Counted from the stretch's first letter, positions 40,506 through 49,623 are shown. The stretch is DNA of 64,000 bases from Actinoplanes sichuanensis (GCF_033097365.1 NZ_AP028461.1:1488001-1552000), one strand, 5' to 3'. Numbers and translations: made by a program. Notes: generated by a model from the letters alone, not told the origin.

Positions 40506-43500
40506 ATGAAAGCGAACGCCCCCTCGCGACTGAGACGTTTCACAGTTGTAGCCGTAGCCGCCCTCCTCAGTACCGTCTCGATGTCCACCCCGGCGAGGGC
40601 CGAGGTCGTCGGGGCCACCTACTACGTCGACGCGGCCGCCGGGAACGACACCGACACCGGTCTGAGCAGCATCAACGCCTGGCGCACCCTGGATCAGGTC
40701 AATCGCACGACGTTCCGACCGGGGGACCGGATCCTGCTGCGCGCCGGGCAGCGCTGGACCGGGCAGCTCTGGCCCAAGGGCGACGGCTCCGATGCGGCGC
40801 CGATCGTCGTCGACCGCTGGGGCGACGGCGACAAGCCCGGCATCGACGCGGCGGGCGCGACCGGTGACGCGGTGCGGCTGTTCAACCAGGAGCACTGGAC
40901 GATCCGCAACCTGGACGTCACGAACACCGCCGCACCCACCGGCACTCCCGGCGCCAACCTGGCCGACCTGCGCGGCGTCCACATCAGCGGCGACAACGGC
41001 GAGACCCTGGACGGCTTCCTGATCGACGCCGTCGACGTGCACGACGTGACCGGCGAGGTCCGTTGGATCAGTGGCGCGTACGAGCAGACCGAGCCCGGCG
41101 TCTACAAGGGCAACGGCTGGGACCGTTCGAAACGGACCGGGGGCATCGTGCTGGACGGTTCGGTACCGGACATCGCGGCGCCGGGTGCCACCCCGACCGT
41201 GCTCAACGACGTCACCGTGCAGAACTCGACGGTCGTGAACACCTCGTTCGCCGGGATCATCGTCAAGCAGTACAGCGGGGACGCTCCGGGTGCCGTCGCG
41301 ACCGGCTGGGGCAGCCGGGACAACGCGACCGACCCGAAGTTCACCCCGCACACGAACGTGGTGATCCGCGGCAACTACATCAGGCAGGACGGTACGCCGT
41401 ACGGCTGCAACGGCCTTTATCTGACGGGTGTCCGCGGGGCCCTCGTCGAACGCAACGTCGTCCACCGGACCGGCACGTCGGGGATCGAGACCTACTTCGC
41501 CGACGACGTGACCGTGCAGTTCAACGAGGTGTACGAGACCACGGTGAAAGCCGGTGGCGCCGACTCGAACGGCATCGACGCGGACAAGGGCACCACCCGG
41601 CAGGTGTTCCAGTACAACTTCGTGCACCACAACGGTGACGGGTTCCTGATCTGCCAGTTCGGCTTCGGTGACGTGGTGATCCGCGGCAACGTGGTGGCGT
41701 CCAACAGCCGGCACCAGGTCTACCTGCACTCGGACCGGGCGGCGCGGGCGGAGGTCTACCACAACACGATCTACAACGACCGCAGTGCGACGCTCGTCTA
41801 CGGCTACGGGAGCTCGCTGAACGCGACATACACGATGCGCGACAACGTGCTGTTCTCGACGCGTGCCGGGGCGGCGCTCACCACCAGCCCGACGATCTTC
41901 TATGACGGCAACCTCTACGGCGGTGCCGAACTGGCCGTTCCGGACAGCGACACCCGTGCCGTCGTCGGTGCTCCACTCTTCGTGAATCCGCAGCTCAGTG
42001 GACCTTTCGGTACTCCGGAAACCGGGCCGCAACTGGCCGCGGCACACGGGTTCGCGGTCGATTCGGCGTCTCCGGCGATCGATGGTGGCGTGCCGATCGA
42101 GGCGAACGGTGGACGGGACTACACCGGTGGTGCGCTCTACAACGGCGACCCGGACATCGGCGCCTTCGAATACCGGACACCCGCCGGTGCCTCGGCCGAG
42201 ACGGTGGCCGGCTACGTCCGTACCCCCGCGGGTCGTCCGGTCGCCGGAGCCACCGTGACCGCCGCCGGGCGGTCCGCGACCACCTCGACCGGCGGCTGGT
42301 TCGCGATTGCGGACGTGCCCTTCGGGCCCGTCACGCTCACCGCGTCGCGCAACGGTTACCAGAGCGCCGAGCAAACGGTTTCCGTGACAGATCACAACCG
42401 GGCGACGGTACGGGTGGAGCTGACGTCCACGAGCACGGTCGGGGTGATCACCGGCCGGGTCCTCGACCAGTACGCACAGCCGGTAGCCGCGGCTGCGGTG
42501 ACGGTTCGTGACGATGCGCAGGTGATCGCCACCGGGACGAGCGGGACCGACGGTGTGTTCGCGGTGACCGGCGTGCCGGTGGGGGAGGGCTTCACGGTGA
42601 CCGCGTCGGCGGCCGCGCTCACCCCGGCGTCGCGTGCCGGCCTGGCCGTCGGGCCGGACACCGCCACCGACGCGGGTGCGCTGCTGCTGGCCGCGACGGT
42701 GCCCGACTACGTGGACGTGCAGGACTTCGACGACCTGCCCGACGGGCCGCTGGCCACCGGCACGAACGGTCTCACGGTCAGCGGGGCGGTCCAGGTGGCC
42801 GACGGCGCCGTCCAGCTCACCCGGACCGTGAACAGCGGCACCACCCGGGTGCTGCGTGCCTTCGACCCGCCACTGAAAGGCCTGGTCACCGTGGAGAGCC
42901 GGGTGATGATCGACCAGCCGTACGTCTCCGGGAACCACTGGTGGGGTGTGCCCTACGTGACCGGGAGTGACGGGGTCAACGCGATCAGCGTGGCGTTCAC
43001 GAAGAACACCGTGGTCGCCTACAACGGCGCGAGCACGGTCACGGTGGGTCGCTATGAGCTGGGCCGATGGCACCGGGTGCGCACCGTGATCGACACCGTG
43101 AACCAGCGGTTCGACCTCTACCTCGACGGGGTTCGGGTCCTGGAGCGGGCCGCGTTCCGGGTGCCTGTCGACGGGGTGGCGCGGCTCGACTACTTCGCCA
43201 ACAGCAGCAACTATGGTCAAGTGCACCTCGATGACCTGCGGGTTTCCCGGGGTGTGGGTCTCACTCCGGACGACTCGGGGCTGTTGAGCCTGACCACCGG
43301 GCACGGGGTGCCGCAGGCGGTGCCCGGGGGCGGATATCTGCTGGAGGTGCCGGCCGTGACCACCTTGGTGGACGTGACGGCGGTGGCGCGGAGCCGGTTC
43401 GCGCGGTCGGTGACGATCGGTGACTCGGCAACGGAGGGTGATCGGGCCTTCGCCACTGTGACGTTGGGTGATACGGGTGCATCGGTTCCGGTGACGGTCA

Positions 43501-43859
43501 CCGCTGAGGACGGCACGCGTACGGCGTACCCCCTGGAGATCCGCAAGCCCTCGCTGGCCGCCGACGCCTCGCTGACCGCACTGACCGTCAGCGTCGCGGA
43601 TCTTGATCCGGCGTTCGCGTCGGAGGTCCTCCACTACGCCGTCGATGTGCCGTCCGGGACCACGAAGATGCAGGTCACAGCTACGCCGGCGAACCCGCGG
43701 TCGAGTGTGTCGGTGGCCGGAAGGGCCGGTCCGGCGACGATTCGCCTGCCGTTCGGGACCAGCACCGTGCCGATCGTGGTGACCTCCGCCGACGGCACCG
43801 CGACCAGCACCTACACGATCACGGTGACCCGTCCGCGCTGCCGGGCGCTGCGCCCCTGA
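40506..43859 (+). CDS. Secreted multidomain right-handed beta-helix protein, likely polysaccharide lyase or hydrolase
   Basis: A 1117-residue exported protein. ATG 40506 has GGAGAG six bases upstream, better placed than ATG 40500. The signal peptide ends at A-R-A (residue 32). Residues 36-555 are a parallel beta-helix of pectate-lyase type, starting Y-Y-V-D-A-A-A-G-N-D with repeated N-x-V/I-x-N turns. Two carboxypeptidase-regulatory-like domains follow (about 565-640 and 645-735), then a LamG-like sandwich (about 740-915) and two cadherin-like sandwiches to the end. The beta-helix probably cuts or binds an acidic plant or microbial polysaccharide. The operator shared with the sugar importer supports this; the exact enzyme class is not predictable. 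A hairpin closes the gene. Confidence 0.8.
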   Translation: MKANAPSRLRRFTVVAVAALLSTVSMSTPARAEVVGATYYVDAAAGNDTDTGLSSINAWRTLDQVNRTTFRPGDRILLRAGQRWTGQLWPKGDGSDAAPIVVDRWGDGDKPGIDAAGATGDAVRLFNQEHWTIRNLDVTNTAAPTGTPGANLADLRGVHISGDNGETLDGFLIDAVDVHDVTGEVRWISGAYEQTEPGVYKGNGWDRSKRTGGIVLDGSVPDIAAPGATPTVLNDVTVQNSTVVNTSFAGIIVKQYSGDAPGAVATGWGSRDNATDPKFTPHTNVVIRGNYIRQDGTPYGCNGLYLTGVRGALVERNVVHRTGTSGIETYFADDVTVQFNEVYETTVKAGGADSNGIDADKGTTRQVFQYNFVHHNGDGFLICQFGFGDVVIRGNVVASNSRHQVYLHSDRAARAEVYHNTIYNDRSATLVYGYGSSLNATYTMRDNVLFSTRAGAALTTSPTIFYDGNLYGGAELAVPDSDTRAVVGAPLFVNPQLSGPFGTPETGPQLAAAHGFAVDSASPAIDGGVPIEANGGRDYTGGALYNGDPDIGAFEYRTPAGASAETVAGYVRTPAGRPVAGATVTAAGRSATTSTGGWFAIADVPFGPVTLTASRNGYQSAEQTVSVTDHNRATVRVELTSTSTVGVITGRVLDQYAQPVAAAAVTVRDDAQVIATGTSGTDGVFAVTGVPVGEGFTVTASAAALTPASRAGLAVGPDTATDAGALLLAATVPDYVDVQDFDDLPDGPLATGTNGLTVSGAVQVADGAVQLTRTVNSGTTRVLRAFDPPLKGLVTVESRVMIDQPYVSGNHWWGVPYVTGSDGVNAISVAFTKNTVVAYNGASTVTVGRYELGRWHRVRTVIDTVNQRFDLYLDGVRVLERAAFRVPVDGVARLDYFANSSNYGQVHLDDLRVSRGVGLTPDDSGLLSLTTGHGVPQAVPGGGYLLEVPAVTTLVDVTAVARSRFARSVTIGDSATEGDRAFATVTLGDTGASVPVTVTAEDGTRTAYPLEIRKPSLAADASLTALTVSVADLDPAFASEVLHYAVDVPSGTTKMQVTATPANPRSSVSVAGRAGPATIRLPFGTSTVPIVVTSADGTATSTYTITVTRPRCRALRP

Positions 43860-43869
43860 GGGGCCGCCG

Positions 43870-43919
43870 GCCGTCGCTCGCCACGGTTCGCGCGGGGGAT
43901 CTCGTGGTGGAGCGACGGC
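43870..43919. terminator. Bidirectional hairpin between convergent genes
   Basis: GCCGTCGCTC (43870-43879) pairs exactly with GAGCGACGGC (43910-43919). A second short stem can form inside the loop (CCACG with CGTGG). It lies between the stops of the beta-helix gene and the first LacI gene. Confidence 0.55.
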
Positions 43920-43950
43920 TCGCGGGCGGGCCGACTCTCCGGAGGGCGGG

Positions 43951-45147
43951 TCAGCGGGGTGGGGTGCTGTCCCGCAGGACCACCTCCACCGGCACCTCGA
44001 CGACGGCCGGGTCGCCGGCCAGGGCCAATTCCACGGCTCGGCGGCCCAGGTCGCGCAACGGCACCCGGACCGATGTCAGCGTCGGGGTGACGTCGCGCGC
44101 CGCGTCGATGTCGTCGAAACCGGCGACCGCCACGTCCCGGCCCGGCCGCAGCCCCGCCTCGCGGACCGCGGTCATCGCGCCGATCGCCATCACGTCGTTC
44201 ACCGCGAAGATCGCCTCCACATCACCCGCGCCGGATGGGCCGCCCGTGCCGGATGGGCCGCCCGTGCCAGATGGGCCGCCCGTGCCGGATGGGCCGCCCG
44301 TGCCGGATGGGCCGCTCGCGCCGGATCGGCTGTCGGGATCGCCGTCGGTGCCGGCAGCGCCGTTCCCGCTGCGCCGGCCGCCGCCGACCGGACCGCCGGC
44401 GCCGCCGCTGAGCAGGGCGGCCGCCGCCCGATGGCCGCCGTCCCGGTTGAGGTCGGTGGCGATCACGTGCCGGTCCTCGACGGTGATGCCGGCCTGGCGT
44501 AACCCGTCGAGGAACCCGCGCCGCCGATCGTGCGACATCCGGATCCGATCATCACCGTGCAGCACCGCGAACCGCCGGTAACCGAGCCCCGCCAACGCCT
44601 GGGCCAGCCGGAACGCGCCACCGTGGTGATCGACGGTCAGAGTCGGGAAGTCGAGCCCGTTGCGGCTCAGCAGGGCCACCCGCCCGCCCGCCCGGCGGTA
44701 CTGGTCGAGTTCCTCGGCGAGGGCGGCGTAGACACCGTCGTCGTCGACCCGGCTACCGGCGATCAGGATCACCTGCGGACGGCGGCCGCGCAGGGTCCGT
44801 ACGATATGCAGGCCCATGTCCGGCGAACGATCGGTGACCGCCGCGGTCAGGGTGAGTCCCGCCGCGTAGGCGCCCTCGGCCACGCCGTCCGCGATCGACG
44901 CGAAGTAGGGATCGTCGACCGCCCCCACCACCAGCGCGACAGTGGTGCTCGATCCGCGGGCGATGGCCTGCGCCGACACGTGCGGGGTGTACCCGAGGCG
45001 TGCCGCCGCCTCGCGGACCCGGGCCAGATTCTCCGCGCGCACACTGCGGTCGCTGCCGTTGAGCGCCCGGGACGCGGTCGCGTAGGAGACGCCGGCCTCG
45101 CGCGCCACGTCGTGCAGCGTCACCGCGGTCCGGTTCTGGTCAGTCAC
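43951..45147 (-). CDS. LacI-family regulator with Gly/Ser/Pro repeat insert
   Basis: A 398-residue regulator, about 60 longer than usual. GTG 45147 gives T-D-Q-N before the helix-turn-helix (T-L-H-D-V-A-R-E-A-G-V-S-Y-A-T-A-S-R-A-L). The effector domain is complete: V-A-L-V-V-G-A-V-D-D-P-Y-F, F-A-V-N-D-V-M-A-I-G and V-A-G-F-D-D-I. Between two halves of the sugar domain lies an insert of about 60 residues with five P-S-G-T-G-G units (about 276-306) encoded by 18-bp repeats. A longer frame from ATG 45183 would start inside the operator and is less likely. It is divergent from a second LacI gene with a shared operator. Confidence 0.85.
   Translation of the reverse strand: MTDQNRTAVTLHDVAREAGVSYATASRALNGSDRSVRAENLARVREAAARLGYTPHVSAQAIARGSSTTVALVVGAVDDPYFASIADGVAEGAYAAGLTLTAAVTDRSPDMGLHIVRTLRGRRPQVILIAGSRVDDDGVYAALAEELDQYRRAGGRVALLSRNGLDFPTLTVDHHGGAFRLAQALAGLGYRRFAVLHGDDRIRMSHDRRRGFLDGLRQAGITVEDRHVIATDLNRDGGHRAAAALLSGGAGGPVGGGRRSGNGAAGTDGDPDSRSGASGPSGTGGPSGTGGPSGTGGPSGTGGPSGAGDVEAIFAVNDVMAIGAMTAVREAGLRPGRDVAVAGFDDIDAARDVTPTLTSVRVPLRDLGRRAVELALAGDPAVVEVPVEVVLRDSTPPR
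44231..44320. repeat. 18-bp tandem repeat, five units, inside the lacI-type gene
   Basis: Five units of 18 bases begin at 44231, 44249, 44267, 44285 and 44303, with consensus CCGGATGGGCCGCCCGTG. They encode P-S-G-T-G-G on the minus strand and keep the frame, so copy-number change would only alter loop length. Confidence 0.9.
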
Positions 45148-45167
45148 AGCCGTGATTCTGGCACGAC

Positions 45168-45181
45168 GGGATACGGTTTCC
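45168..45181. promoter_or_regulatory. Shared LacI operator between divergent lacI genes
   Basis: GGGATACGGTTTCC differs by one base from the operators at 40380 and 46465. It sits 20 bases upstream of the first LacI start and overlaps the -35 zone of the second, for which TATCCT (45193-45198) is a likely -10. Auto- or cross-regulation of both regulators follows. Confidence 0.75.
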
Positions 45182-45232
45182 ATCGGCCGAGCTATCCTTT
45201 CGGCGCCGTCGCAACTGGAGAGGACGCCCGGA

Positions 45233-46273
45233 TTGCCGCACCGTGCCAGGGATACCGTCACCCTCCGTGATGTCGCCGCCGAGGCGGGTGTGTCGCTGGC
45301 GACCGCGTCCCGGGCGCTCGGCGGCGGCCGGTCGGTCGCTCCGGAGAACGCGCGGAAGGTGATCGAGGCGGCGACCCGGCTTCGCTACACGGTGGACGCG
45401 GCGGCCCGCGCGATGAATCGGGGCAGCGACGCGATCGCCCTCATCGCCGACGATCTGGCCACCCCCGCGGTGGCCGCCGTGGTCGCCGCGATGGAGCGCC
45501 AGGCCCGGACCGTCGACGCGTTCGTGACCGTCTCGTCCACCCGCGGCCTGCCCGAGCTGCAGGCCGCGACGATCCGTAACCTGTCCGGTTTCCGGCCGCG
45601 TGCGGTGGTGCTGACCAGTACCCGGATCAGCCAGGATCCGGCCGAGACCCGGGTTCTCGACGAGCTGCTGGCGTTCGAGCGCGGCGGCGGCCGGGTGATT
45701 CTCTACGGCAGCGGCAGTGTGCACCTGCCGTTCGACGCGATCGCCGTCGACGACCGAGGCTCGGCCCGGCTGATGGGCGAGCACCTGGCCCGAACCGGGC
45801 ACCGGCGGGCGATCATCCTGGCCGGGACCCGCGAGCGGGCGTACGCCGCGGCGCGCACCTCCGGTTATGTCGAGGGTCTGCTGGCCGCGGGCGCCGATGT
45901 GCAGGACATCCGGATCGTGAACTGCGAGGTCACCCGGCAGGGCGGGTTCGACGCGACGGCCCAGCTGATCCGGGAGGGCCTGGGCGGTACGGACGTGCTG
46001 GTGGCGATCAACGACACGGTGGCGATCGGGGTGCTGTCGGCGTGTCGGGCGGCCGGGATCGACGTGCCCGGGCAGGTGTCGGTGACCGGGTTCGACGACG
46101 TGCCGCTGGCCCGTGACCTGACGCCGCGGTTGACCACGATCGAGTTGCCGTTCACCGACATCGGCATCCGGGCGATCGAGATGGCGATCCGGGAGCGCCC
46201 GGTGGACGGGCCGCCGTTGCGCGAGACGGTGCGCGGCCGGCTGATCGTGCGGGAGAGCACCGGCCGGGTTTGA
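45233..46273 (+). CDS. LacI-family regulator
   Basis: A 346-residue regulator starting at TTG 45233, with GGAGAGGA eight bases upstream and no ATG or GTG that keeps the helix-turn-helix (T-L-R-D-V-A-A-E-A-G-V-S-L-A-T-A-S-R-A-L). The sugar domain follows with I-A-L-I-A-D-D-L-A-T-P, V-A-I-N-D-T-V-A-I-G and V-T-G-F-D-D-V-P-L-A. It lies directly upstream of the sugar importer operon and is the best candidate to bind the shared operator. Its C-terminal codons form the first unit of a 36-bp repeat that continues past the stop. Confidence 0.88.
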   Translation: MPHRARDTVTLRDVAAEAGVSLATASRALGGGRSVAPENARKVIEAATRLRYTVDAAARAMNRGSDAIALIADDLATPAVAAVVAAMERQARTVDAFVTVSSTRGLPELQAATIRNLSGFRPRAVVLTSTRISQDPAETRVLDELLAFERGGGRVILYGSGSVHLPFDAIAVDDRGSARLMGEHLARTGHRRAIILAGTRERAYAAARTSGYVEGLLAAGADVQDIRIVNCEVTRQGGFDATAQLIREGLGGTDVLVAINDTVAIGVLSACRAAGIDVPGQVSVTGFDDVPLARDLTPRLTTIELPFTDIGIRAIEMAIRERPVDGPPLRETVRGRLIVRESTGRV

Positions 46274-46358
46274 CGGTTGATCGTGCGGAGAGCACCACCC
46301 CGGGCTCGACGGTGAACGTGCCGGAGAGCACCGGCCGGGTCGGACGGCTGATCGTTCG
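46241..46358. repeat. 36-bp degenerate tandem repeat crossing a stop codon
   Basis: Units at 46241-46276, 46277-46312 and 46313-46347 and a partial one to 46358 share TGATCGTGCGG-x-AGAGCACC and an ending GACGG. The first encodes the end of the second LacI protein; the others lie downstream in the 226-base gap before the importer. Confidence 0.7.
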
Positions 46359-46433
46359 AAGTAGCGCGCACGGTCGGTGACCGACTCGCTGGGCAAGCGC
46401 TTTCCCCGAAGTAAATTCATCGACGCGAAACAC

Positions 46434-46478
46434 TTGACCGCCCCGTCGTAACGCCGCAGACTCCGGAATACGGTTTCC
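46434..46478 (+). promoter_or_regulatory. Promoter with shared LacI operator, before the sugar ABC importer
   Basis: TTGACC (46434-46439) and CAGACT (46457-46462) are 17 bases apart. GGAATACGGTTTCC follows at 46465-46478, again exactly 31 bases from the TTGAC start as at 40349. The operator would block transcription start and ends 21 bases before the GTG of the first permease. Confidence 0.82.
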
Positions 46479-46499
46479 AACGCCACGAAGGGGGGTCGG

Positions 46500-47426
46500 G
46501 TGAGCGCCATCGGCGAACTCCAACGGCTCAACACCTCCACCGGCGGCCCGCCGCGTAAGCGGGACACCAAGGCCGCCCTGCTGTTCCTCCTGCCCTGGTT
46601 CGCCGGGATTCTGCTGATCACCGCCGGCCCCGTCGCGGCGTCGTTCGTCCTGGGTTTCACCGACTACAACCTGATCCAGCCGCCCGAGTTCAACGGCCTG
46701 GAGAACATCCAGCGGATGTTCACCGACGAGCGGTTGCACCACTCGCTCGGCGTCACCTTCACGTACGTCTTCGTCTCGGTCCCGCTTCAGTTGGCCGCGG
46801 CGCTCGGGCTGGCCATGCTGCTCGACCGGGGGATGCGCGGCCTGGCGTTCTACCGGTCGGCGTTCTACCTGCCGTCGCTGCTCGGCTCCAGCGTGGCGAT
46901 CGCGGTGCTGTGGCGGCAGATCTTCGGCGCCGAGGGCCTGATCAACCAGATGCTCGGCTTCTTCGGCATCGAGGGCACCGGCTGGATCTCCGACCCGGAC
47001 ACCGCCCTGTCCACCCTGATCGTGCTGAACGTGTGGACCTTCGGCGCCCCGATGGTGATCTTCCTGGCCGGGCTGCGGCAGATCCCGGTGATGTACTACG
47101 AGGCCGCGCAGATCGACGGCGCCGGTCGGTGGACCCAGTTCCGTCGGATCACCGTGCCGCTGCTGTCGCCGATCATCTTCTTCAACCTGGTGCTGCAGAT
47201 CATCCACGCCTTCCAGTCGTTCACCCAGGCGTTCGTGGTCTCCGGCGGCACCGGTGGTCCGTCCGACTCGACCATGTTCTACACGCTCTACCTCTATCAG
47301 CGCGGATTCCACAGCTTCGACATGGGTTACGCCTCGGCGCTGGCCTGGCTGCTCCTGCTGATCATCGCCGCGTTCACCGCGGTCAACTTCTGGGCCGCCA
47401 AGCGATGGGTTTTCTACGATGACTGA
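46500..47426 (+). CDS. Sugar ABC transporter permease (CUT1, MalF-like)
   Basis: A 308-residue, six-helix permease from GTG 46500 with AAGGGGGG upstream. The cytoplasmic coupling loop is E-A-A-Q-I-D-G-A-G-R-W-T-Q-F-R-R-I-T-V-P-L-L, the classic EAA motif for docking to the ATPase. It pairs with the next permease (overlap of eight bases) and the lipoprotein downstream. No ATPase gene is present, so a shared MsiK-type ATPase elsewhere in the genome is expected. The operator at 46465 puts it under LacI control. Confidence 0.92.
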   Translation: MSAIGELQRLNTSTGGPPRKRDTKAALLFLLPWFAGILLITAGPVAASFVLGFTDYNLIQPPEFNGLENIQRMFTDERLHHSLGVTFTYVFVSVPLQLAAALGLAMLLDRGMRGLAFYRSAFYLPSLLGSSVAIAVLWRQIFGAEGLINQMLGFFGIEGTGWISDPDTALSTLIVLNVWTFGAPMVIFLAGLRQIPVMYYEAAQIDGAGRWTQFRRITVPLLSPIIFFNLVLQIIHAFQSFTQAFVVSGGTGGPSDSTMFYTLYLYQRGFHSFDMGYASALAWLLLLIIAAFTAVNFWAAKRWVFYDD

Positions 47427-48309
47427 CCTCGCTGAGCGTGTTACCCCGGCGCCGGCGAAGGCCGCGGCGACCGCGAAGGTCCCAGGCCCCTGGCGGAGCA
47501 TCGCCAAGCACACCGCCCTGATCCTGCTCACCCTGGTGATGCTCTACCCGGTGATCTGGATGGTGGTCAGCTCGCTGCGACCCAACGAGGAGATCTTCCG
47601 CTCCCCGGGTGTCATCCCGGACAGCTTCCGCTTCGAGAACTACAGCGAGGGCTGGACCGCGCTGGCCTCCCCGTTCGGCCACTACCTGATCAACTCGGCA
47701 ATCGTCGTGATCGGCTGCATCATCGGCAACCTGGTCTCCTGCTCGATGGCCGCCTACGCCTTCGCCCGGTTGGAGTTCACCGGCAAGAAGCTGTGGTTCG
47801 CGATCATGCTGGGCACCATCATGCTGCCGATCCACGTGATCATCGTCCCGCAGTACGTGATGTTCTCGCAGTTCGGCTGGGTCAACACGTTCCTGCCGCT
47901 GATCGTGCCGAAACTGCTCGCCACCGACGCGTTCTTCGTCTTCCTGATGGTCCAGTTCATCCGCGGTCTGCCGCGCGAGCTGGACGAGGCGGCCCGGATC
48001 GACGGCGCCGGTCATCCCCGCATCTTCCTGCAGGTGATCCTGCCGCTGATGCTGCCGGCCCTGGCCACCACCACGATCTTCACGTTCATCTGGACGTGGA
48101 ACGACTTCTTCAGCCAGCTCATCTACCTCACCGACCCGGACATGTACACGGTTCCGGTCGCCCTGCGCTCCTATGTCGACGCCACGGTCTCGACGTCGTG
48201 GGGATCGATGTTCGCCATGAGCGTCGTATCGCTGCTGCCGATCTTCCTCGCGTTCCTGGTCGGTCAGCGCTTCCTGATCAAGGGCATTGCGACCACCGGC
48301 ATCAAATGA
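47419..48309 (+). CDS. Sugar ABC transporter permease (CUT1, MalG-like)
   Basis: A 296-residue, six-helix permease. The EAA loop reads E-L-D-E-A-A-R-I-D-G-A-G-H-P-R-I-F-L-Q-V-I-L-P. Other MalG-type marks are M-L-Y-P-V-I-W-M-V-V-S-S-L-R-P-N-E-E at the first helix and T-W-N-D-F-F-S-Q late. Its ATG lies inside the end of the first permease gene. It forms the second half of the membrane channel. Confidence 0.92.
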   Translation: MTDLAERVTPAPAKAAATAKVPGPWRSIAKHTALILLTLVMLYPVIWMVVSSLRPNEEIFRSPGVIPDSFRFENYSEGWTALASPFGHYLINSAIVVIGCIIGNLVSCSMAAYAFARLEFTGKKLWFAIMLGTIMLPIHVIIVPQYVMFSQFGWVNTFLPLIVPKLLATDAFFVFLMVQFIRGLPRELDEAARIDGAGHPRIFLQVILPLMLPALATTTIFTFIWTWNDFFSQLIYLTDPDMYTVPVALRSYVDATVSTSWGSMFAMSVVSLLPIFLAFLVGQRFLIKGIATTGIK

Positions 48310-48332
48310 ACTCCACCCCCGGAGGAAATGAC

Positions 48333-49613
48333 ATGAAAAAAGTTCTCGTAGGAGCATTGGCCGCGCTACTTCTCGCCGGGTGCGGCGGTGGGGGCGGCGG
48401 CAAGGCCGACGGTGACCTGACCGCCGACAAGATCGAGCTGCGCTTCACCTGGTGGGGCTCGGACGCCCGCCACCAGCGCACCCAGCAGGTCATCGACCTG
48501 TGGCAGAAGACCCACCCGAACATCACCATCAAGGGCGAGTTCAAGGAGTGGAACGGCTACTGGGACAGCCTGGCCACGACGGTCGCCGCGAACGACGCGC
48601 CGGACGTCATCCAGATGGACGAGCTGTACCTCGCGTCCTACGCCGAGCGCGGCGCGCTGCTCGACCTCGGCACCGCCGGTAAGAACCTGACCAGCACCGA
48701 CTTCGACGCCAAGGCGCTGGCCACCGGTGCCATCGACGGCAAACAGTACGGCCTGCCGACCGGCGTCACCACGTACTCGCTGGTCGCCAACACCGACCTG
48801 CTCGCCAAGTACGGCATCACGCTGCCCGACGACGCGTCCTGGACCTGGGACGACCTCAAGACCGTCGGCGATCAGATCTCCAAGGCCAGCAAAGGCGAGG
48901 TCACCGGCCTGCAGTCGTGGGGCTTCGACATCGGCGGCGTGAACATCTGGGCCCGCCAGAACGGCGCCTCGCTCTACTCCCCGGACGGCAAGGTGGCCAT
49001 CCCGGCCGACATCCTCGCCAAGTACTGGCAGTACCTGCTCGACATCGCCAAGCAGGGCATCGCCCCGCCCGCGTCGGTGAGCGTCGAACGCGCCGGGGCC
49101 GGCCTCGACCAGTCCGGCACGGCCACCAACAAGTCGGCCATCGGCACCTGGTGGAACAGCCAGCTCACCTCGCTGGCCAAGGCCTCCGGCCAGAACCTCA
49201 AACTTCTCAAGATCCCCGGCGAGGGTACGGCCACCGGCGCCTACTACAAGCCGTCGATGTTCTGGTCGATCTCGTCGAGGTCGAAGCACCCGGCCGAGGC
49301 CGCCGCGTTCGTGAACTTCCTCGGCAACAGCCAGGAGGCCGCCGACATCCTGCTCACCGACCGTGGCATCCCGGCCAACACCAAGATCCGGACCGCGCTC
49401 ACCGGCAAGCTCGAGGGCACCGACAAGGCGGCCGCCGAGTTCCTCGACTCGGTCAAGGTCGGCGAGGCCCCGCGGGTGACCCCGAACGGCGCCAGTGACG
49501 TGGAGGCCATCCTCAAGCGCCACACCGAGTCGGTCCTCTTCGAACGCGAGACCCCGCAGCAGGCCGCCGAAGCCTTCATCAAGGAACTCCAGGCCGGCAT
49601 CGACGCCGCCTGA
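48333..49613 (+). CDS. Sugar-binding lipoprotein (extracellular solute-binding family 1)
   Basis: A 426-residue binding protein. ATG 48333 has GGAGGAA seven bases upstream. Residues 1-17 form a lipoprotein leader, and C17 follows L-L-A-G as the lipobox. The mature part has L-R-F-T-W-W-G-S-D at the first strand, F-x-E-W-N-G-Y-W-D, D-V-I-Q-M-D, Y-G-L-P-T-G-V-T-T-Y-S-L and W-W-N-S-Q, which fit oligosaccharide-binding family 1 proteins with many aromatic contacts. It delivers sugar to the two permeases. Two strong hairpins follow its stop and may raise its transcript level over the downstream genes. Confidence 0.9.
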   Translation: MKKVLVGALAALLLAGCGGGGGGKADGDLTADKIELRFTWWGSDARHQRTQQVIDLWQKTHPNITIKGEFKEWNGYWDSLATTVAANDAPDVIQMDELYLASYAERGALLDLGTAGKNLTSTDFDAKALATGAIDGKQYGLPTGVTTYSLVANTDLLAKYGITLPDDASWTWDDLKTVGDQISKASKGEVTGLQSWGFDIGGVNIWARQNGASLYSPDGKVAIPADILAKYWQYLLDIAKQGIAPPASVSVERAGAGLDQSGTATNKSAIGTWWNSQLTSLAKASGQNLKLLKIPGEGTATGAYYKPSMFWSISSRSKHPAEAAAFVNFLGNSQEAADILLTDRGIPANTKIRTALTGKLEGTDKAAAEFLDSVKVGEAPRVTPNGASDVEAILKRHTESVLFERETPQQAAEAFIKELQAGIDAA

Positions 49614-49623
49614 CCCGGTGTAC

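Noticed and set aside
40485..43634. A 1049-codon minus-strand frame opposite the beta-helix gene
   Set aside because: Its composition is Arg/His/Val/Asp-rich with no motif, a typical GC-rich antisense shadow, while the plus strand encodes clear domains.
45147..45183. Longer start (ATG 45183) for the first LacI protein
   Set aside because: It would place the operator inside the coding region and adds residues absent from the family; no ribosome site supports it.
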